Shown here one piece after another: positions 22,290-31,064 of a stretch of 64,000 nucleotides of DNA. The position numbers were made by a program, and so were the translations under genes. Source of the DNA: UBA2144 sp964506185 (GTDB taxonomy: Bacteria; Patescibacteriota; Gracilibacteria; Peribacterales; Peribacteraceae). The DNA lies in the NCBI GenBank assembly GCA_964506185.1, contig CAZDKL010000001.1, positions 41,307 to 105,306 of the forward strand. Reading direction: 5' to 3'. Positions within the stretch are counted from its first letter, which is position 1. Each line of letters opens with the position of its first letter. The notes beneath the pieces are model-generated. The model did not search any database and was not told the origin of the DNA. It saw only the letters and a list, made by a program, of their open reading frames with translations.

Positions 22290-23563
22290 CCTGCAAATGC
22301 GCTAATAAATTTCTGTGGCTGTTAATAATTCTGGGAATCCTCCTAAGACTGACCGATGTTGCGTTCCCCGACTTCGCAACCGACGAAGCGCAGTTCGCTC
22401 TCAATGCATCCGCCGCTCAGCCGCCGGTTGGCATGTTCTTTTTTTGGCTTTCACAAGCCATTTTTGGAGCTTCCATAATTTCAGCAAGACTTGTTTCGAT
22501 AATTCTAGGCATCGCAACTATCTATCTGATTTATCAAATTGTTCTGACCTTCTCCGACAAAAAAGTTGCGCTGACTGCCGCCGCAGTCGCATCAATCTTC
22601 CCAACTCACATAATTTTCTCCAAGCTGGCTTACTTGAGTGTGCCATTATGTTTTGCATGGGCACTAACTGCTCTGATGTTTATCAAGGCAAATAAAAAAC
22701 CTAATGATTCAAAACTGCTAATCGGACTATTCCTCTCATCAGTCCTTGCAACATTTATAAAGACTCAAGGATTACTCCTCCCCTTCTTCTTACTGATTGG
22801 AACCATCATCGTATCAACCAAAAATAAAAAAGCATTATCAATTATCAATTATCAATTATCAATTATTCTCGCACTGAGCCTCCTCCCCATAACCCTCTAC
22901 ATTCTGACCAACCCCGGCATCGGAGCTACACTGACCTTGTATGGAGGAAACATGTACGGAGTATCCGATTTCTTAAGTAGAATTTGGACATTAATTCATC
23001 TTTGGTGGACTCTGATCCCACTATTATTAATCCTATTCATCCTAAGTTCTAAGTTCTACCTTCTAAGCTCTAAAAACAATTGGCCAATCTACGTCTTAAT
23101 ATTAACTGGAGTTTTACTAGGGCTATTGCTCGGTCCCGCCCACGAATACTACACAACCTATCTTGTTTACTGGTCTATACCAGTCGCATTGCTTCTAAAC
23201 AGAATGAAGCCATGTTGGACACCAATTATTTTGACGCTGATTGTTGTTAACACATTGTTGCTAACCGGACCCCGATCGATCTTTCTTAACGGAAGAACTT
23301 ATAAGGTTTATCAGAACGAAGGCTATTGGAATACTCATGCAACAAAAATAAATGAAGTTCTTAAGGGGGTCGATGAAGTAATTGTCCTCGGTCACCCTGG
23401 TCACCACATTCGTTGGTATCTGGAACCTCGAACACTTGTGGGTAAAAATATGGACTTAACCAATCGCAAGGGCGTCTTCCTCAATCTGAGCAAAGAACTG
23501 CCGGTAGAAGCTGTTGGCGAAGTGCTTTATGATGATGAGAAAGTGGTAATCACCAGAAAATAG
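22286..23563 (+). CDS. GT39-like (PMT superfamily) membrane glycosyltransferase
   Basis: This is a GT-C fold membrane enzyme (425 residues) with about ten hydrophobic segments. The acidic pair typical of the first outer loop is present in FATDEAQFALNA. It would transfer a sugar from a polyprenyl-phosphate donor, perhaps the product of the neighbouring GT2-GtrA protein, to a glycan or protein. The start at 22286 overlaps the previous stop (ATGA). Two segments are translations of iterated DNA words: SIINYQLSII (22838-22864) and SSKFYLLSSK (23040-23073). They fall in membrane or loop regions and keep the frame. Confidence 0.8.
   Translation: MTCKCANKFLWLLIILGILLRLTDVAFPDFATDEAQFALNASAAQPPVGMFFFWLSQAIFGASIISARLVSIILGIATIYLIYQIVLTFSDKKVALTAAAVASIFPTHIIFSKLAYLSVPLCFAWALTALMFIKANKKPNDSKLLIGLFLSSVLATFIKTQGLLLPFFLLIGTIIVSTKNKKALSIINYQLSIILALSLLPITLYILTNPGIGATLTLYGGNMYGVSDFLSRIWTLIHLWWTLIPLLLILFILSSKFYLLSSKNNWPIYVLILTGVLLGLLLGPAHEYYTTYLVYWSIPVALLLNRMKPCWTPIILTLIVVNTLLLTGPRSIFLNGRTYKVYQNEGYWNTHATKINEVLKGVDEVIVLGHPGHHIRWYLEPRTLVGKNMDLTNRKGVFLNLSKELPVEAVGEVLYDDEKVVITRK
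22838..22864. repeat. TCAATTATCAATTA iterated words inside coding DNA
   Basis: Three to four copies of atcaattatcaatt are read as SIINYQLSII in the GT39-like protein. It uses the same vocabulary as the intergenic tract at 7359-7389. Confidence 0.65.
23040..23073. repeat. CTAAGTTCTA iterated words inside coding DNA
   Basis: Copies of (c)taagttcta with variants ttctaccttctaagctcta are read as SSKFYLLSSK in the GT39-like protein. Confidence 0.55.
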
Positions 23564-23595
23564 CATAAAAGTTGTGAAATTTTCGTATTTCAGTT

Positions 23596-23601
23596 TAGGA
23601 T
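23596..23601 (+). promoter_or_regulatory. -10 box TAGGAT, 7 nt before ATG
   Basis: TAGGAT, seven bases, then the ATG at 23609. No SD is visible. Confidence 0.45.
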
Positions 23602-23608
23602 ACTCGAG

Positions 23609-24517
23609 ATGAAAATATTGGTAACCGGTTCTTCGGGGACAGTCGGCACGAGGCTTTGCGAAAAGCTTCTGGAACAAGGGCACGAAGTTGTTGGTGCAGA
23701 CTGGCAAAAGAACAAATGGAAGCCGGATATTAACAAGTTGACGGTTAATGTGGATCTGAGGAAGGCAAAGAAACTAAAGAAGCTTCCGACTGATATTGAT
23801 TTCATTTACCACCTGGCTGCGAATGCCAGAGTGTATGAACTTGTTAAAGAACCGGACATGGCATTGGACAACTTCCTAAGCACTTACAATGTTCTGGAGT
23901 TTGCGCGCAAAAATAATATTAAGAGAATCGTATTCACATCATCTCGCGAAGCATACGGAAATGATGAACATGAAGTACATACTGAAGACATGGTCAGAGT
24001 TGATAATTGCGAAAGTCCGTACACAGCCAGCAAAATAGGAGGAGAAGCTTTGGTTTGGTCATATATTCGCTGCTATGGAATAGACGGCATAGTAACCAGA
24101 CTCTCCAACGTTTATGGAATGTACGACGAATCTGATCGCGTGGTTCCGTTGTTTATAAAACAAGCCAAAGCGAATGAGGGGATGGTAGTTTTTGGAAAAG
24201 ACAAATGCCTAGATTTCACTTACATTGACGACACAATAAGCGGACTTCTGCTGATGCTGGAAAAATTTGATTCAGCCAAGAACGACACTTACAACCTGGC
24301 TTGCGAGAAAGGAACAACCATCGTTCATCTGGCAGAGAAAATTAAGGAACTTCTTGGAAGCTCTTCTGAAATCACAATAAAAGACAACAGACCGGGTGAA
24401 GTTGTTCAATATGTTGCAAACGTAGATAAGGCAAGAGAGAAACTTGGCTACAATCCTCAAACTGACTTTGAGGAAGGCATCAGGAAAACTATCGAGTGGT
24501 ACAAAAACAACGCCTAA
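23609..24517 (+). CDS. NAD-dependent epimerase/dehydratase
   Basis: It is an extended SDR of 302 residues with TGSSGTVGTRLCEKLLEQGH (the glycine-rich NAD motif) and the catalytic pair in YTASKIGGEA. FTSSREAYG holds a Ser/Arg variant of the usual TSSxxVYG. It would act on a nucleotide sugar (4-epimerase or dehydratase), but the substrate is not evident. It is transcribed alone and overlaps the convergent membrane protein gene by 29 bases. Confidence 0.85.
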   Translation: MKILVTGSSGTVGTRLCEKLLEQGHEVVGADWQKNKWKPDINKLTVNVDLRKAKKLKKLPTDIDFIYHLAANARVYELVKEPDMALDNFLSTYNVLEFARKNNIKRIVFTSSREAYGNDEHEVHTEDMVRVDNCESPYTASKIGGEALVWSYIRCYGIDGIVTRLSNVYGMYDESDRVVPLFIKQAKANEGMVVFGKDKCLDFTYIDDTISGLLLMLEKFDSAKNDTYNLACEKGTTIVHLAEKIKELLGSSSEITIKDNRPGEVVQYVANVDKAREKLGYNPQTDFEEGIRKTIEWYKNNA

Positions 24518-25664
24518 ACTTGGACATAACAAAGATCACAAATAATAAGTCGATCAGAATAGGTACCGTGAAGAATTGATATGTCATCTGATGCCTTTCT
24601 GACCATGCCAAAAAGAAATAGAACCACTGGAAGTGCAAAGTTGCGAGGACAAGAGGGATCCAGAGTTGATGTTTCTTTAGCACAGGCAAAGCTGCGAGGA
24701 TAAATAAGAGGATGCTTGCATGCATGTACTCATGATTCATTGTGGATACGACTGCATTCATAAGTAATCCGCCCAATGCGCCGACCAGTAACGCCCAATA
24801 TAACTTTTTATCCTCAATGTATTTAAGTTTTGGAGCCAAGAATGCCGCCAAACCTAAGAATATTAGTAGCGGGGATGTGTGCATTAAGTTCTGATGCCCT
24901 GTTCCACCGGGATCCGGGAAGTGATAGTTGTGAACCGAGAAAAGAATCTGGAGTGAGTACGCTAAATTCAAAATAACCTTCATCGGACTTTGCCAGATTG
25001 TAGCTTCGTTCAAATCCGGATGTACCCCCGCCATTAAATGACCCATTTGCATGTATTGGATCACTGCGTACAAAGCCGGAATTGCGAGTCCAAGTATTAT
25101 TAGTTGATTACGCCTGAATACTGAGCCTTTAGCTGGTCTCTTTATCCAAAGAAGCGGAAGCAAAACCAAAGCGAAAGGCTTTGTAGTCATCGCAAGCCCC
25201 CACACAATCCACGTCCACCATGATTTTTTACAAGCGCCTAAGATTGTTAGAAGCATTAACCCAATGTATGCAGACGTTGTGTACCCGATGAAAGCTTTGA
25301 AAGTCCAAAACGGCATCATCGTTACGATCCCGGCGAGCATTAAGCCGTGCCATTTGTCCTTGAAGAGTTCTTTGCCCGCAAGATAAGCAAGAGCGGGAAG
25401 AAGCAACGACCAAATAAGCTGATAATAAATTTCGGTAAACTTGGAAGGGATAATTATGTGCATGAGAGCCGCCGGAATGTTTGAACCATGGAATCCCGGA
25501 ATGCTTAAATCAAATCTTCCATTCGCAAGCGCCTCCACAAATGCCTGATAAAGCTTAAAGTCGCGGTCTTCATAAGGAATTATTCCAATGAAGCTTACGA
25601 GTAACGCCAAAGTCATTAGAAAGACGTACGTCCAGGGAGATGATGTGAGGCGTTTGAGGCACAT
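24489..25664 (-). CDS. Multi-pass membrane protein, GT-C-like
   Basis: 391 residues with about ten hydrophobic segments. The first outer loop (YEDRDFKLYQAFVEALANGR) carries an acidic and basic cluster as in GT-C glycosyltransferases of the GT39/GT87 kind. TKPFALVLLPLLW in the middle also fits this group. It may use polyprenyl-phosphate sugars. I start at the ATG at 25664 (MCLKRL) because TAATAT is six bases before it; a GTG at 25670 is less likely. It overlaps the convergent epimerase gene by 29 bases. Confidence 0.7.
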   Translation of the reverse strand: MCLKRLTSSPWTYVFLMTLALLVSFIGIIPYEDRDFKLYQAFVEALANGRFDLSIPGFHGSNIPAALMHIIIPSKFTEIYYQLIWSLLLPALAYLAGKELFKDKWHGLMLAGIVTMMPFWTFKAFIGYTTSAYIGLMLLTILGACKKSWWTWIVWGLAMTTKPFALVLLPLLWIKRPAKGSVFRRNQLIILGLAIPALYAVIQYMQMGHLMAGVHPDLNEATIWQSPMKVILNLAYSLQILFSVHNYHFPDPGGTGHQNLMHTSPLLIFLGLAAFLAPKLKYIEDKKLYWALLVGALGGLLMNAVVSTMNHEYMHASILLFILAALPVLKKHQLWIPLVLATLHFQWFYFFLAWSERHQMTYQFFTVPILIDLLFVIFVMSKFRRCFCTTR

Positions 25665-25670
25665 AGTCAC

Positions 25671-25676
25671 ATATTA
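25671..25676 (-). promoter_or_regulatory. -10 box TAATAT, 6 nt from ATG
   Basis: On the minus strand TAATAT, GTGACT, then the ATG at 25664. Confidence 0.5.
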
Positions 25677-25747
25677 GACCATGAATATGATCAGGAGAAC
25701 CAAAGACCTGCTGTTTTTTCCGATTTGAGCTGCCATTATCTGTTTAT

Positions 25748-25779
25748 AGTAATTAACTAATTGATTAATTAGTTTATTA
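25748..25779. promoter_or_regulatory. AT-rich inverted sequence upstream of the ArsR-type regulator
   Basis: taattaactaattgattaattagtttattaat contains overlapping inverted TAATTA words. An autoregulatory operator is plausible because ArsR-type proteins bind such imperfect palindromes near their own promoter. Confidence 0.35.
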
Positions 25780-25808
25780 ATATAGAATGATCACGCATAC
25801 CCTTAATT

Positions 25809-26081
25809 ATGAGCAACATTCAATCACAATCGCGGCTTCTTAAGGTGTTATCTAACCCTAAGCGATTGCAGATAATTTGTTTTCTTAGAAAGAATCGATC
25901 AGGAGCCATGAATGCAATTGCAAAAGAGATACGCTTATCATGGGCAGGTACATCAAAGCATCTTCAGATACTTAGGCTTGCAGGAATAGTAGAACATAAA
26001 AAACGTGGGTTATTTGTTACATACCGCCTGTCTCTTCCTCAGCAAAAAATCGTCAAACAGGTATTATCGGTAATTAAGTAG
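25809..26081 (+). CDS. ArsR-family winged-helix regulator
   Basis: The 90-residue protein is a minimal winged helix: LLKVLSNPKRLQIICFLRKN is helix 1-2, IAKEIRLSWAGTSKHLQILR is the recognition region, and IVEHKKRGLFVTYRL is the wing. It lacks the ArsR metal-site CxC, so the signal it senses is unknown. Metal-free ArsR-type regulators of this size are common. An AT-rich inverted sequence (taattaactaattgattaatta, 25748-25769) lies 40 bases upstream and could be its operator. Confidence 0.85.
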   Translation: MSNIQSQSRLLKVLSNPKRLQIICFLRKNRSGAMNAIAKEIRLSWAGTSKHLQILRLAGIVEHKKRGLFVTYRLSLPQQKIVKQVLSVIK

Positions 26082-26084
26082 TTT

Positions 26085-27197
26085 CTAATCCATAGACTTC
26101 ATTCCCTTCAATAAATCGGAAAGTGGTCCTTTTAGGGCCTTTTTCAATTGTCCGGGAATATCTCCATCAGCAAATGCAATTTGCTTAGCAGGATCTCTTA
26201 CGCCATATCCATATTTACCATAGCCACTGCGCGAATCGAAGAACGCAGGACTTGGGCCCAAATCTCTGGCAGGCTCTTCCGTAATAAGACATACATGCGC
26301 AATATCTCTGCTGGCAGTAACTCCGATTTGCTCAAGATTCTGTCGTGCAAATTGTTCCAATTCAACTGCACGGATACATGCGCCTAGCACCTTACTTCCA
26401 AAATCAATATCCTCATCTTTCTTTCCTCGTCCTCCGTGGCTAGCTCTTCTCTGCGCTGCTATATCCCTAAAAAGTAAATCCATTTCGTCTCTTGTTACAC
26501 CGGTAATGTATCTGGGACTTCTTGATCCTCTAAACTTAGCAAGTTCAGCAGGCTGACCAATTGAAGATGACAAGCCAAGGTATAAACAATTAGTTTCTGT
26601 CACAAAATCTGTGTGATATATGGATTTTCTTGTCCCCGCTATTCTCGATCCTAAAGTAAGTTGAACGGCATAAGCGTAATGGCACAAAAGTGAATATGTT
26701 TTGTCCTCCAACCCATATGGAAACCTATGAATTCCAATTGGATTGAAAAATGAATGGAAAGATTCCCCCTTTGAAAATACATCACACATCTCTTGGTATC
26801 TTGTCATCTGGATAATTCCATCCGGACTTTTTCCGTAAAACATATTTTTCTGCGTGTTGTTACATAGAAGACACAAATATGTTGCAAGATCCTCATAAGT
26901 AAAAGGCGGAGTGATATACGGCTCGTCCTCTCCATCACCTCTGACTGTTAATGGAAACGCAATTTCTTGATTCAACAAACGTTGACGCACATGATCATCA
27001 CCTCGTATCCCAAGAGAAGGAGGACCAGCTTTAAAGCTACCTCCAATTGCTTTTTCATAATCATCCAAGCTTCCACCAATGGCTTCTTTTACTTCGGGCA
27101 AATCCAAAAATCTATCAACTTGATCTGATAGTGCATGCCAGTCGCGACAACCATAACGATTACGCTTAGGTCTTGATCTTGGCTCATTTCTACGCAT
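26085..27197 (-). CDS. Protein of unknown function, 370 residues
   Basis: I do not recognise a domain. It is soluble, begins with a basic stretch (MRRNEPRSRPKRNR), contains a short internal repeat (EAIGGSLDDYEKAIGGSF, ~40-57), a Cys pair in YLCLLCNNTQ, and an Arg/Gly-rich piece (RRASHGGRGKKDED). The start is placed at the ATG at 27197, with TAAAGT seven bases before it; the GTG at 27206 is less likely. It ends three bases from the convergent ArsR-type gene. No membrane segment is seen. Confidence 0.65.
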   Translation of the reverse strand: MRRNEPRSRPKRNRYGCRDWHALSDQVDRFLDLPEVKEAIGGSLDDYEKAIGGSFKAGPPSLGIRGDDHVRQRLLNQEIAFPLTVRGDGEDEPYITPPFTYEDLATYLCLLCNNTQKNMFYGKSPDGIIQMTRYQEMCDVFSKGESFHSFFNPIGIHRFPYGLEDKTYSLLCHYAYAVQLTLGSRIAGTRKSIYHTDFVTETNCLYLGLSSSIGQPAELAKFRGSRSPRYITGVTRDEMDLLFRDIAAQRRASHGGRGKKDEDIDFGSKVLGACIRAVELEQFARQNLEQIGVTASRDIAHVCLITEEPARDLGPSPAFFDSRSGYGKYGYGVRDPAKQIAFADGDIPGQLKKALKGPLSDLLKGMKSMD

Positions 27198-27228
27198 AGC
27201 ACACACTTTATCCTTTTTGTCAATTTAC

Positions 27229-27654
27229 TCAAGAATTCTCCCTATTTTTTACAATTTCGGCGCATTTCGCTATTTCCATATGATCGAAGGCTAAATCTGC
27301 GTTCTTCCAATCCTTGATAATCTCAATTTCAGCAGCATCATCACCTGCCTTTGGTGCTCCTGACCATTCTGTAGCCAGAAATACCACACTAATTATTCTG
27401 CCACGCGGATCGCGATCAGGCTTGGAAAATACTCCAACTAGTTTAAGGCCATCGACTTTAAGATTAGTTTCCTCGAGCATCTCGCGCTTGCAAGCCTCCT
27501 CCACAGTTTCATCTATCTCCATCATTCCACCTGGTAGAGTGAGCCGACCCTTGCCCGGCTCTTCCCCTCTTCTGATGAAAAGCAATCCTTCATCCATGAA
27601 GACCGCACAATCTGCGGCAACGACGGGAAGGATTTGGTTGGTGAAGTAATCCAT
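27229..27654 (-). CDS. Nudix hydrolase
   Basis: It hydrolyses a nucleoside diphosphate linked to another moiety. The complete Nudix box GGMMEIDETVEEACKREMLEET (residues ~46-68 with the catalytic REMLEE) is present. The length of 141 residues fits a stand-alone enzyme. The substrate is not predictable. The start at 27654 (MDYFTNQ) is set by TATAAT six bases upstream, and the ATG at 27669 lies upstream of that box. Confidence 0.9.
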   Translation of the reverse strand: MDYFTNQILPVVAADCAVFMDEGLLFIRRGEEPGKGRLTLPGGMMEIDETVEEACKREMLEETNLKVDGLKLVGVFSKPDRDPRGRIISVVFLATEWSGAPKAGDDAAEIEIIKDWKNADLAFDHMEIAKCAEIVKNRENS

Positions 27655-27660
27655 GACAAC

Positions 27661-27666
27661 ATTATA
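27661..27666 (-). promoter_or_regulatory. -10 box TATAAT of the Nudix gene, 6 nt from ATG
   Basis: A perfect -10 on the minus strand: TATAAT, GTTGTC, then the ATG at 27654. Confidence 0.6.
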
Positions 27667-27785
27667 CACTCAACACGCCTCGCATGCGCGGGGCTGTCAA
27701 CAATCAACATTAAAATAGTTGAAAGTGAGCGTAGCGAACGTGTTGATTGTTAATTGTTAAGAGCAGCGCTTAGCGCTGCGTGTCG
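27667..27785. repeat. Mosaic of iterated words and palindromes
   Basis: It contains tgtcaacaatcaac with its mirror gttgattgttaattgtt, aaagtgagcgtagcgaacg, and the palindrome GCAGCGCTTAGCGCTGC. Its right end supplies the last codons (VPCDTQR) of the following flavoprotein. Confidence 0.65.
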
Positions 27786-29215
27786 CATGGCACATACCCT
27801 CTCTCAAAATACTCACTGCCTGACCCGACTGAATCGACCTCATACCTCTTTCCTTCAAGCACGCTTCGCGCGGCAAGTATTCCCATCTCGAGTGAGTGAT
27901 CTTGGTTTGTGTAGCGGAATCTTCCCGGACGACCAATTGCATAGAAGTTTTCGAAGCTGTCTAACCAGTTTGTGATGACACTGACGTTTTCCGCATATTC
28001 AAGATCATAAATTGGATATGCATCCGGCTCTTTTATCATGTGAATGTTAAGAACTTCTTCGCGCCTGAGGAACTTGAGTTTTTCCAACCACTCCATCGCC
28101 ATGCCAAATAACTCTTCTTTTCCTGCATTCCATATTTCATCTCCTTCGAAACAGAAAAATTCTATAAACAATGATGTTCTTCCCTTGGGGCACATTTCTT
28201 TCGAGAAGTTTTTCATTTCCGTAATGCGTCCAAACGGAACTTCTTTATCCGGGAAGTAAACCCAGTTGTCATCTGTTACTTTCTCCTTATCAATAGTTAG
28301 AAACAAGTAAACTTGTGCGCGGAATCGGAGTTTCTTTGCAGCATTTCTGACTTCTTCGGGAGCAACAGGATCAAAAAGTTCGATTGATCTGATTATTGGA
28401 ACTGAGCTTATGACCGATTTTGGTCTGTAAGTGTGCGTGCCTGACTCTGACGCGACTTCAACTGATATCACGTTTCCATTTTCGTGAACTATTCTGGTTG
28501 GTTCTGACTTAAGGAGTACTTCTGAACCGCGTTCTTGAATCTTTTTGCTCATTGTTTCGTATACAAGACCGGATCCTAGCTTCGGATAATAGAAAGTATC
28601 AACCAATGTCTTTGGTCCTCCTCTTTTAACAAGCATTTTTTTAAGTGCTGCCCAAATACTCATTCCCGCAATACGCTGCTCCGCCCAGTCGACGGAAATT
28701 TCCTTAGCTGGAATTCCCCAAATCTTTTCCGTGTAGTTGATCATGTTGAATTCAGCAAGAGTGCGACCGAAACGTGCAACGACAAAGTCTTCGAAGCTCT
28801 GTGGTTTCTTTTTTTTAATCCTTCCTTTCACATGTTCGATGGAATAATCCCTGAGCATCTTGTTTGCCTTAAATATTCCCATCTGACCAAGGACGTTTCT
28901 GAATCTGACGGGATAGTAATAGAACTTTCCGTCCACAAAGAAGCGTGTGAGCCTTTTGACCTGTATCCATTTTTCTCCGAGCAAATCTCCGATCATGTCA
29001 TACAAGTATTTATTCTTGCTGAAAAATCGGTGCGGACCGTTATCAACTCTGAATGTTCCTTGAGACTCATTGAAAACATACGTCTTGGCTAGCCCTCCAA
29101 CTTGGCCTGCTCTTTCGATGACAGTAACTTGTTTTTCTGAACGACTGAGTTCCCAAGCTGAAGCCATGCCCGCAGGGCCGGCTCCAAGAATCAATATTGA
29201 ATCTGAGTTATTCAT
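27770..29215 (-). CDS. FAD-dependent amine-oxidase/UGM-like oxidoreductase
   Basis: The 481-residue flavoprotein starts with the dinucleotide-binding motif LILGAGPAGMASAWELSRS and has VIERAGQVGGLAKT as the second FAD motif. The C-terminal FAD motif is AIGRPGRFRYTNQDHSLEMG. Such proteins resemble protoporphyrinogen oxidase and UDP-galactopyranose mutase. In a glycan locus next to GtrA, a role in polyprenyl-linked sugar modification is plausible but unproven. Its 3' end runs into palindromic repeat DNA. It lies six bases downstream of the GtrA gene, so they probably share a transcript. Confidence 0.85.
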   Translation of the reverse strand: MNNSDSILILGAGPAGMASAWELSRSEKQVTVIERAGQVGGLAKTYVFNESQGTFRVDNGPHRFFSKNKYLYDMIGDLLGEKWIQVKRLTRFFVDGKFYYYPVRFRNVLGQMGIFKANKMLRDYSIEHVKGRIKKKKPQSFEDFVVARFGRTLAEFNMINYTEKIWGIPAKEISVDWAEQRIAGMSIWAALKKMLVKRGGPKTLVDTFYYPKLGSGLVYETMSKKIQERGSEVLLKSEPTRIVHENGNVISVEVASESGTHTYRPKSVISSVPIIRSIELFDPVAPEEVRNAAKKLRFRAQVYLFLTIDKEKVTDDNWVYFPDKEVPFGRITEMKNFSKEMCPKGRTSLFIEFFCFEGDEIWNAGKEELFGMAMEWLEKLKFLRREEVLNIHMIKEPDAYPIYDLEYAENVSVITNWLDSFENFYAIGRPGRFRYTNQDHSLEMGILAARSVLEGKRYEVDSVGSGSEYFERGYVPCDTQR

Positions 29216-29221
29216 TAATTA

Positions 29222-29623
29222 TTAATGAAACACGAATAGTTTTCTCATGCCAAAATTCCAAAATAGTACGATCCAAAGAATAATGAACTTAGCAACTATA
29301 GGCACAAGATGCACGAACTCGACTGTAAGCCAAAGGAGTAACTCAGTCCAGAAAAGCCCTCCCAAAGCTATACCAAATACCATCAAGAATTCCAAAAGAC
29401 GAGGATGCTTGCTTTTAAATACCCACAATAGGCCAAGTGTGTAATTCCACATAAGACCAAACATATATGCAATAAATGCTGCCCAGAGGTAATGCATGCC
29501 CAAATACTGTATTAACAAAAAGAATATGATCAAATCAACAATAGAGGCTGAACCGCCTACAAATAAGTATCGGAAAAACTGTATCTTTGATGATCTCGGA
29601 CTACCGAAGATGAGATGTTTCAT
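29222..29623 (-). CDS. GtrA family membrane protein
   Basis: The 133-residue protein has four membrane segments (residues ~18-38, 45-65, 77-98, 105-125) and the GtrA pattern RYLFVGGSASIVDLIIFFLL. GtrA proteins help flip polyprenyl-phosphate sugars. I start at the ATG at 29623 because TAAACT lies seven bases upstream. The longer frame to 29695 would overlap the start codon of the divergent gene and its promoter. The flavoprotein gene follows directly. Confidence 0.88.
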   Translation of the reverse strand: MKHLIFGSPRSSKIQFFRYLFVGGSASIVDLIIFFLLIQYLGMHYLWAAFIAYMFGLMWNYTLGLLWVFKSKHPRLLEFLMVFGIALGGLFWTELLLWLTVEFVHLVPIVAKFIILWIVLFWNFGMRKLFVFH

Positions 29624-29630
29624 TGCTCTG

Positions 29631-29636
29631 AGTTTA
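29631..29636 (-). promoter_or_regulatory. -10 box TAAACT of gtrA, 7 nt from ATG
   Basis: On the minus strand TAAACT, CAGAGCA, then ATG. It lies within the 71 bases between the divergent starts. Confidence 0.5.
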
Positions 29637-29680
29637 GCGATTTTTCTGAAGATTTCTACTGCGTTAGCTGTGTACTTCGC

Positions 29681-29686
29681 TAAACT
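29681..29686 (+). promoter_or_regulatory. -10 box TAAACT, 8 nt before a TTG start
   Basis: TAAACT, ATCACGCA, then the TTG at 29695 of the nucleotide-sugar dehydrogenase gene. Confidence 0.45.
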
Positions 29687-29694
29687 ATCACGCA

Positions 29695-30951
29695 TTGAGT
29701 AATACTATCGCCATCGTCGGCCTCGGTTACGTCGGTCTACCGCTTGCACACGCATTTGCAAAGAAGGGCAACCGCGTAATTGGGTATGACATCAGCGAAG
29801 AGCGTATTGCCAGCCTGAATTCAGGAACTGACTGGACGAATGAACTGACTAATGAGCAGATGCGGGAAGTTCCAATCGAATTCAGCGCTGACCCCGCTGT
29901 AATTGGCGAAGCTGACATAGTAATTGTCGCACTTCCAACTCCGATTGATGAAAATAATAAACCTGATATTACAATTCTAAGATCCGGAACAGAGACTGTA
30001 GGGAAAAACATGAAAGACGGAGCAATCATTGTATTTGAATCAACCGTTTATCCGGGAACGACCGAGGAGGTTTGCGGAGAAATTCTTAAGGAAGCTTCCG
30101 GCGGAAAAAACTTTAAGCTTGGTTACTCTCCGGAAAGAATTAATCCGGGTGATAAGGAACATACTGTTACGAAAATTCTCAAGATCGTTGCCGGAGAGGA
30201 TGACGAAACAACTGACGTTCTATGTGATCTGTATAAATCAATCATTGAAGCAGGCATACACAGAGCTTCGTCAATCAAAGTTGCGGAGATGGCGAAGGCT
30301 ATAGAGAATGCACAAAGAGATCTAAACATTGCATTTGTTAATGAGATAGCCCAAATGTGCAATAAGATTGGAATTTCTTCTAAGGATGTCTTTGATGCTG
30401 CAAAAACTAAGTGGAACTTCCTCCCCTTTCAGCCGGGGCTGGTCGGAGGACACTGTATAGGAGTTGATCCCTATTACTTGGTTGAAAAGGCCAAGCAGCT
30501 TGGAATGGATACGCATGTAATAACCGCAGGAAGAAGCGTCAACGATAAAATGGGATCATATGTTGCCAGCCTTGTAGCTAGCGCACTCAAAGATTCCGGA
30601 AGCAAGCGCGTACTTGTGCTCGGTCTGACCTTTAAGGAGAATGTTCCTGACCGAAGAAACAGCAAATCGGGTGATGTAATCAAAGCACTTGAAGGTTACG
30701 GATGTGATGTAGAAGTTCACGATCCGTTTTTTGACGAATCTGAGATTGAGAATCTTGGATTCAAACCCGGTAAGCTGATGAACGGACCCTACGATGCCGT
30801 GATGCTCCTGGTTACCCACAGCGATTACTTCAATGGATACCCGCAGAATCTTTTGGGAAGCCTGAAAGAAGGCGGAATCTTCTTTGATTTAAAATCTATT
30901 ATGGATAAAAAGGCTGTTGAGGGGGAGGGGTATAGATATTTGGCTCTTTAG
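29695..30951 (+). CDS. Nucleotide-sugar dehydrogenase (UDP-HexNAc 6-dehydrogenase type)
   Basis: It oxidises C6 of a UDP-N-acetylhexosamine to the uronate. GLGYVGLPLAHAFAKKG is the Rossmann motif, STVYPGTTEE is the family STV motif, and the catalytic Cys254 is in GGHCIGVDPYYL, the pattern of the WbpA/WbpO/TviB/WecC group rather than of Ugd. It starts with TTG (MSNTIAIVGLG). The length is 418 residues. It is one of three sugar dehydrogenases in this window. Confidence 0.92.
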   Translation: MSNTIAIVGLGYVGLPLAHAFAKKGNRVIGYDISEERIASLNSGTDWTNELTNEQMREVPIEFSADPAVIGEADIVIVALPTPIDENNKPDITILRSGTETVGKNMKDGAIIVFESTVYPGTTEEVCGEILKEASGGKNFKLGYSPERINPGDKEHTVTKILKIVAGEDDETTDVLCDLYKSIIEAGIHRASSIKVAEMAKAIENAQRDLNIAFVNEIAQMCNKIGISSKDVFDAAKTKWNFLPFQPGLVGGHCIGVDPYYLVEKAKQLGMDTHVITAGRSVNDKMGSYVASLVASALKDSGSKRVLVLGLTFKENVPDRRNSKSGDVIKALEGYGCDVEVHDPFFDESEIENLGFKPGKLMNGPYDAVMLLVTHSDYFNGYPQNLLGSLKEGGIFFDLKSIMDKKAVEGEGYRYLAL

Positions 30952-31064
30952 TTAGCAGATTAGCACGGGCACTTCGTGCCCTTTAGCAAATTAGCAGATT
31001 TGCTTTTTTTGATTACAAAATATAATTAGCTAATCTGCTAATCTGCCAATCTGCTAACTGCTCG
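30952..31064. repeat. GCAGATTAGC repeat, copy 3, with an inserted hairpin
   Basis: Left arm words (gttagcagattagc, aaattagcagattt) and right arm words (ctaatctgctaatctgcc) enclose a CACGGGCAC-TTC-GTGCCC hairpin and an AT-rich centre. It lies between convergent genes. Confidence 0.85.

Noticed and set aside
29624..29695. N-terminal extension of GtrA to position 29695
   Set aside because: It would overlap the start codon of the divergent dehydrogenase gene and cover both -10 boxes, and the GtrA fold begins after the ATG at 29623.
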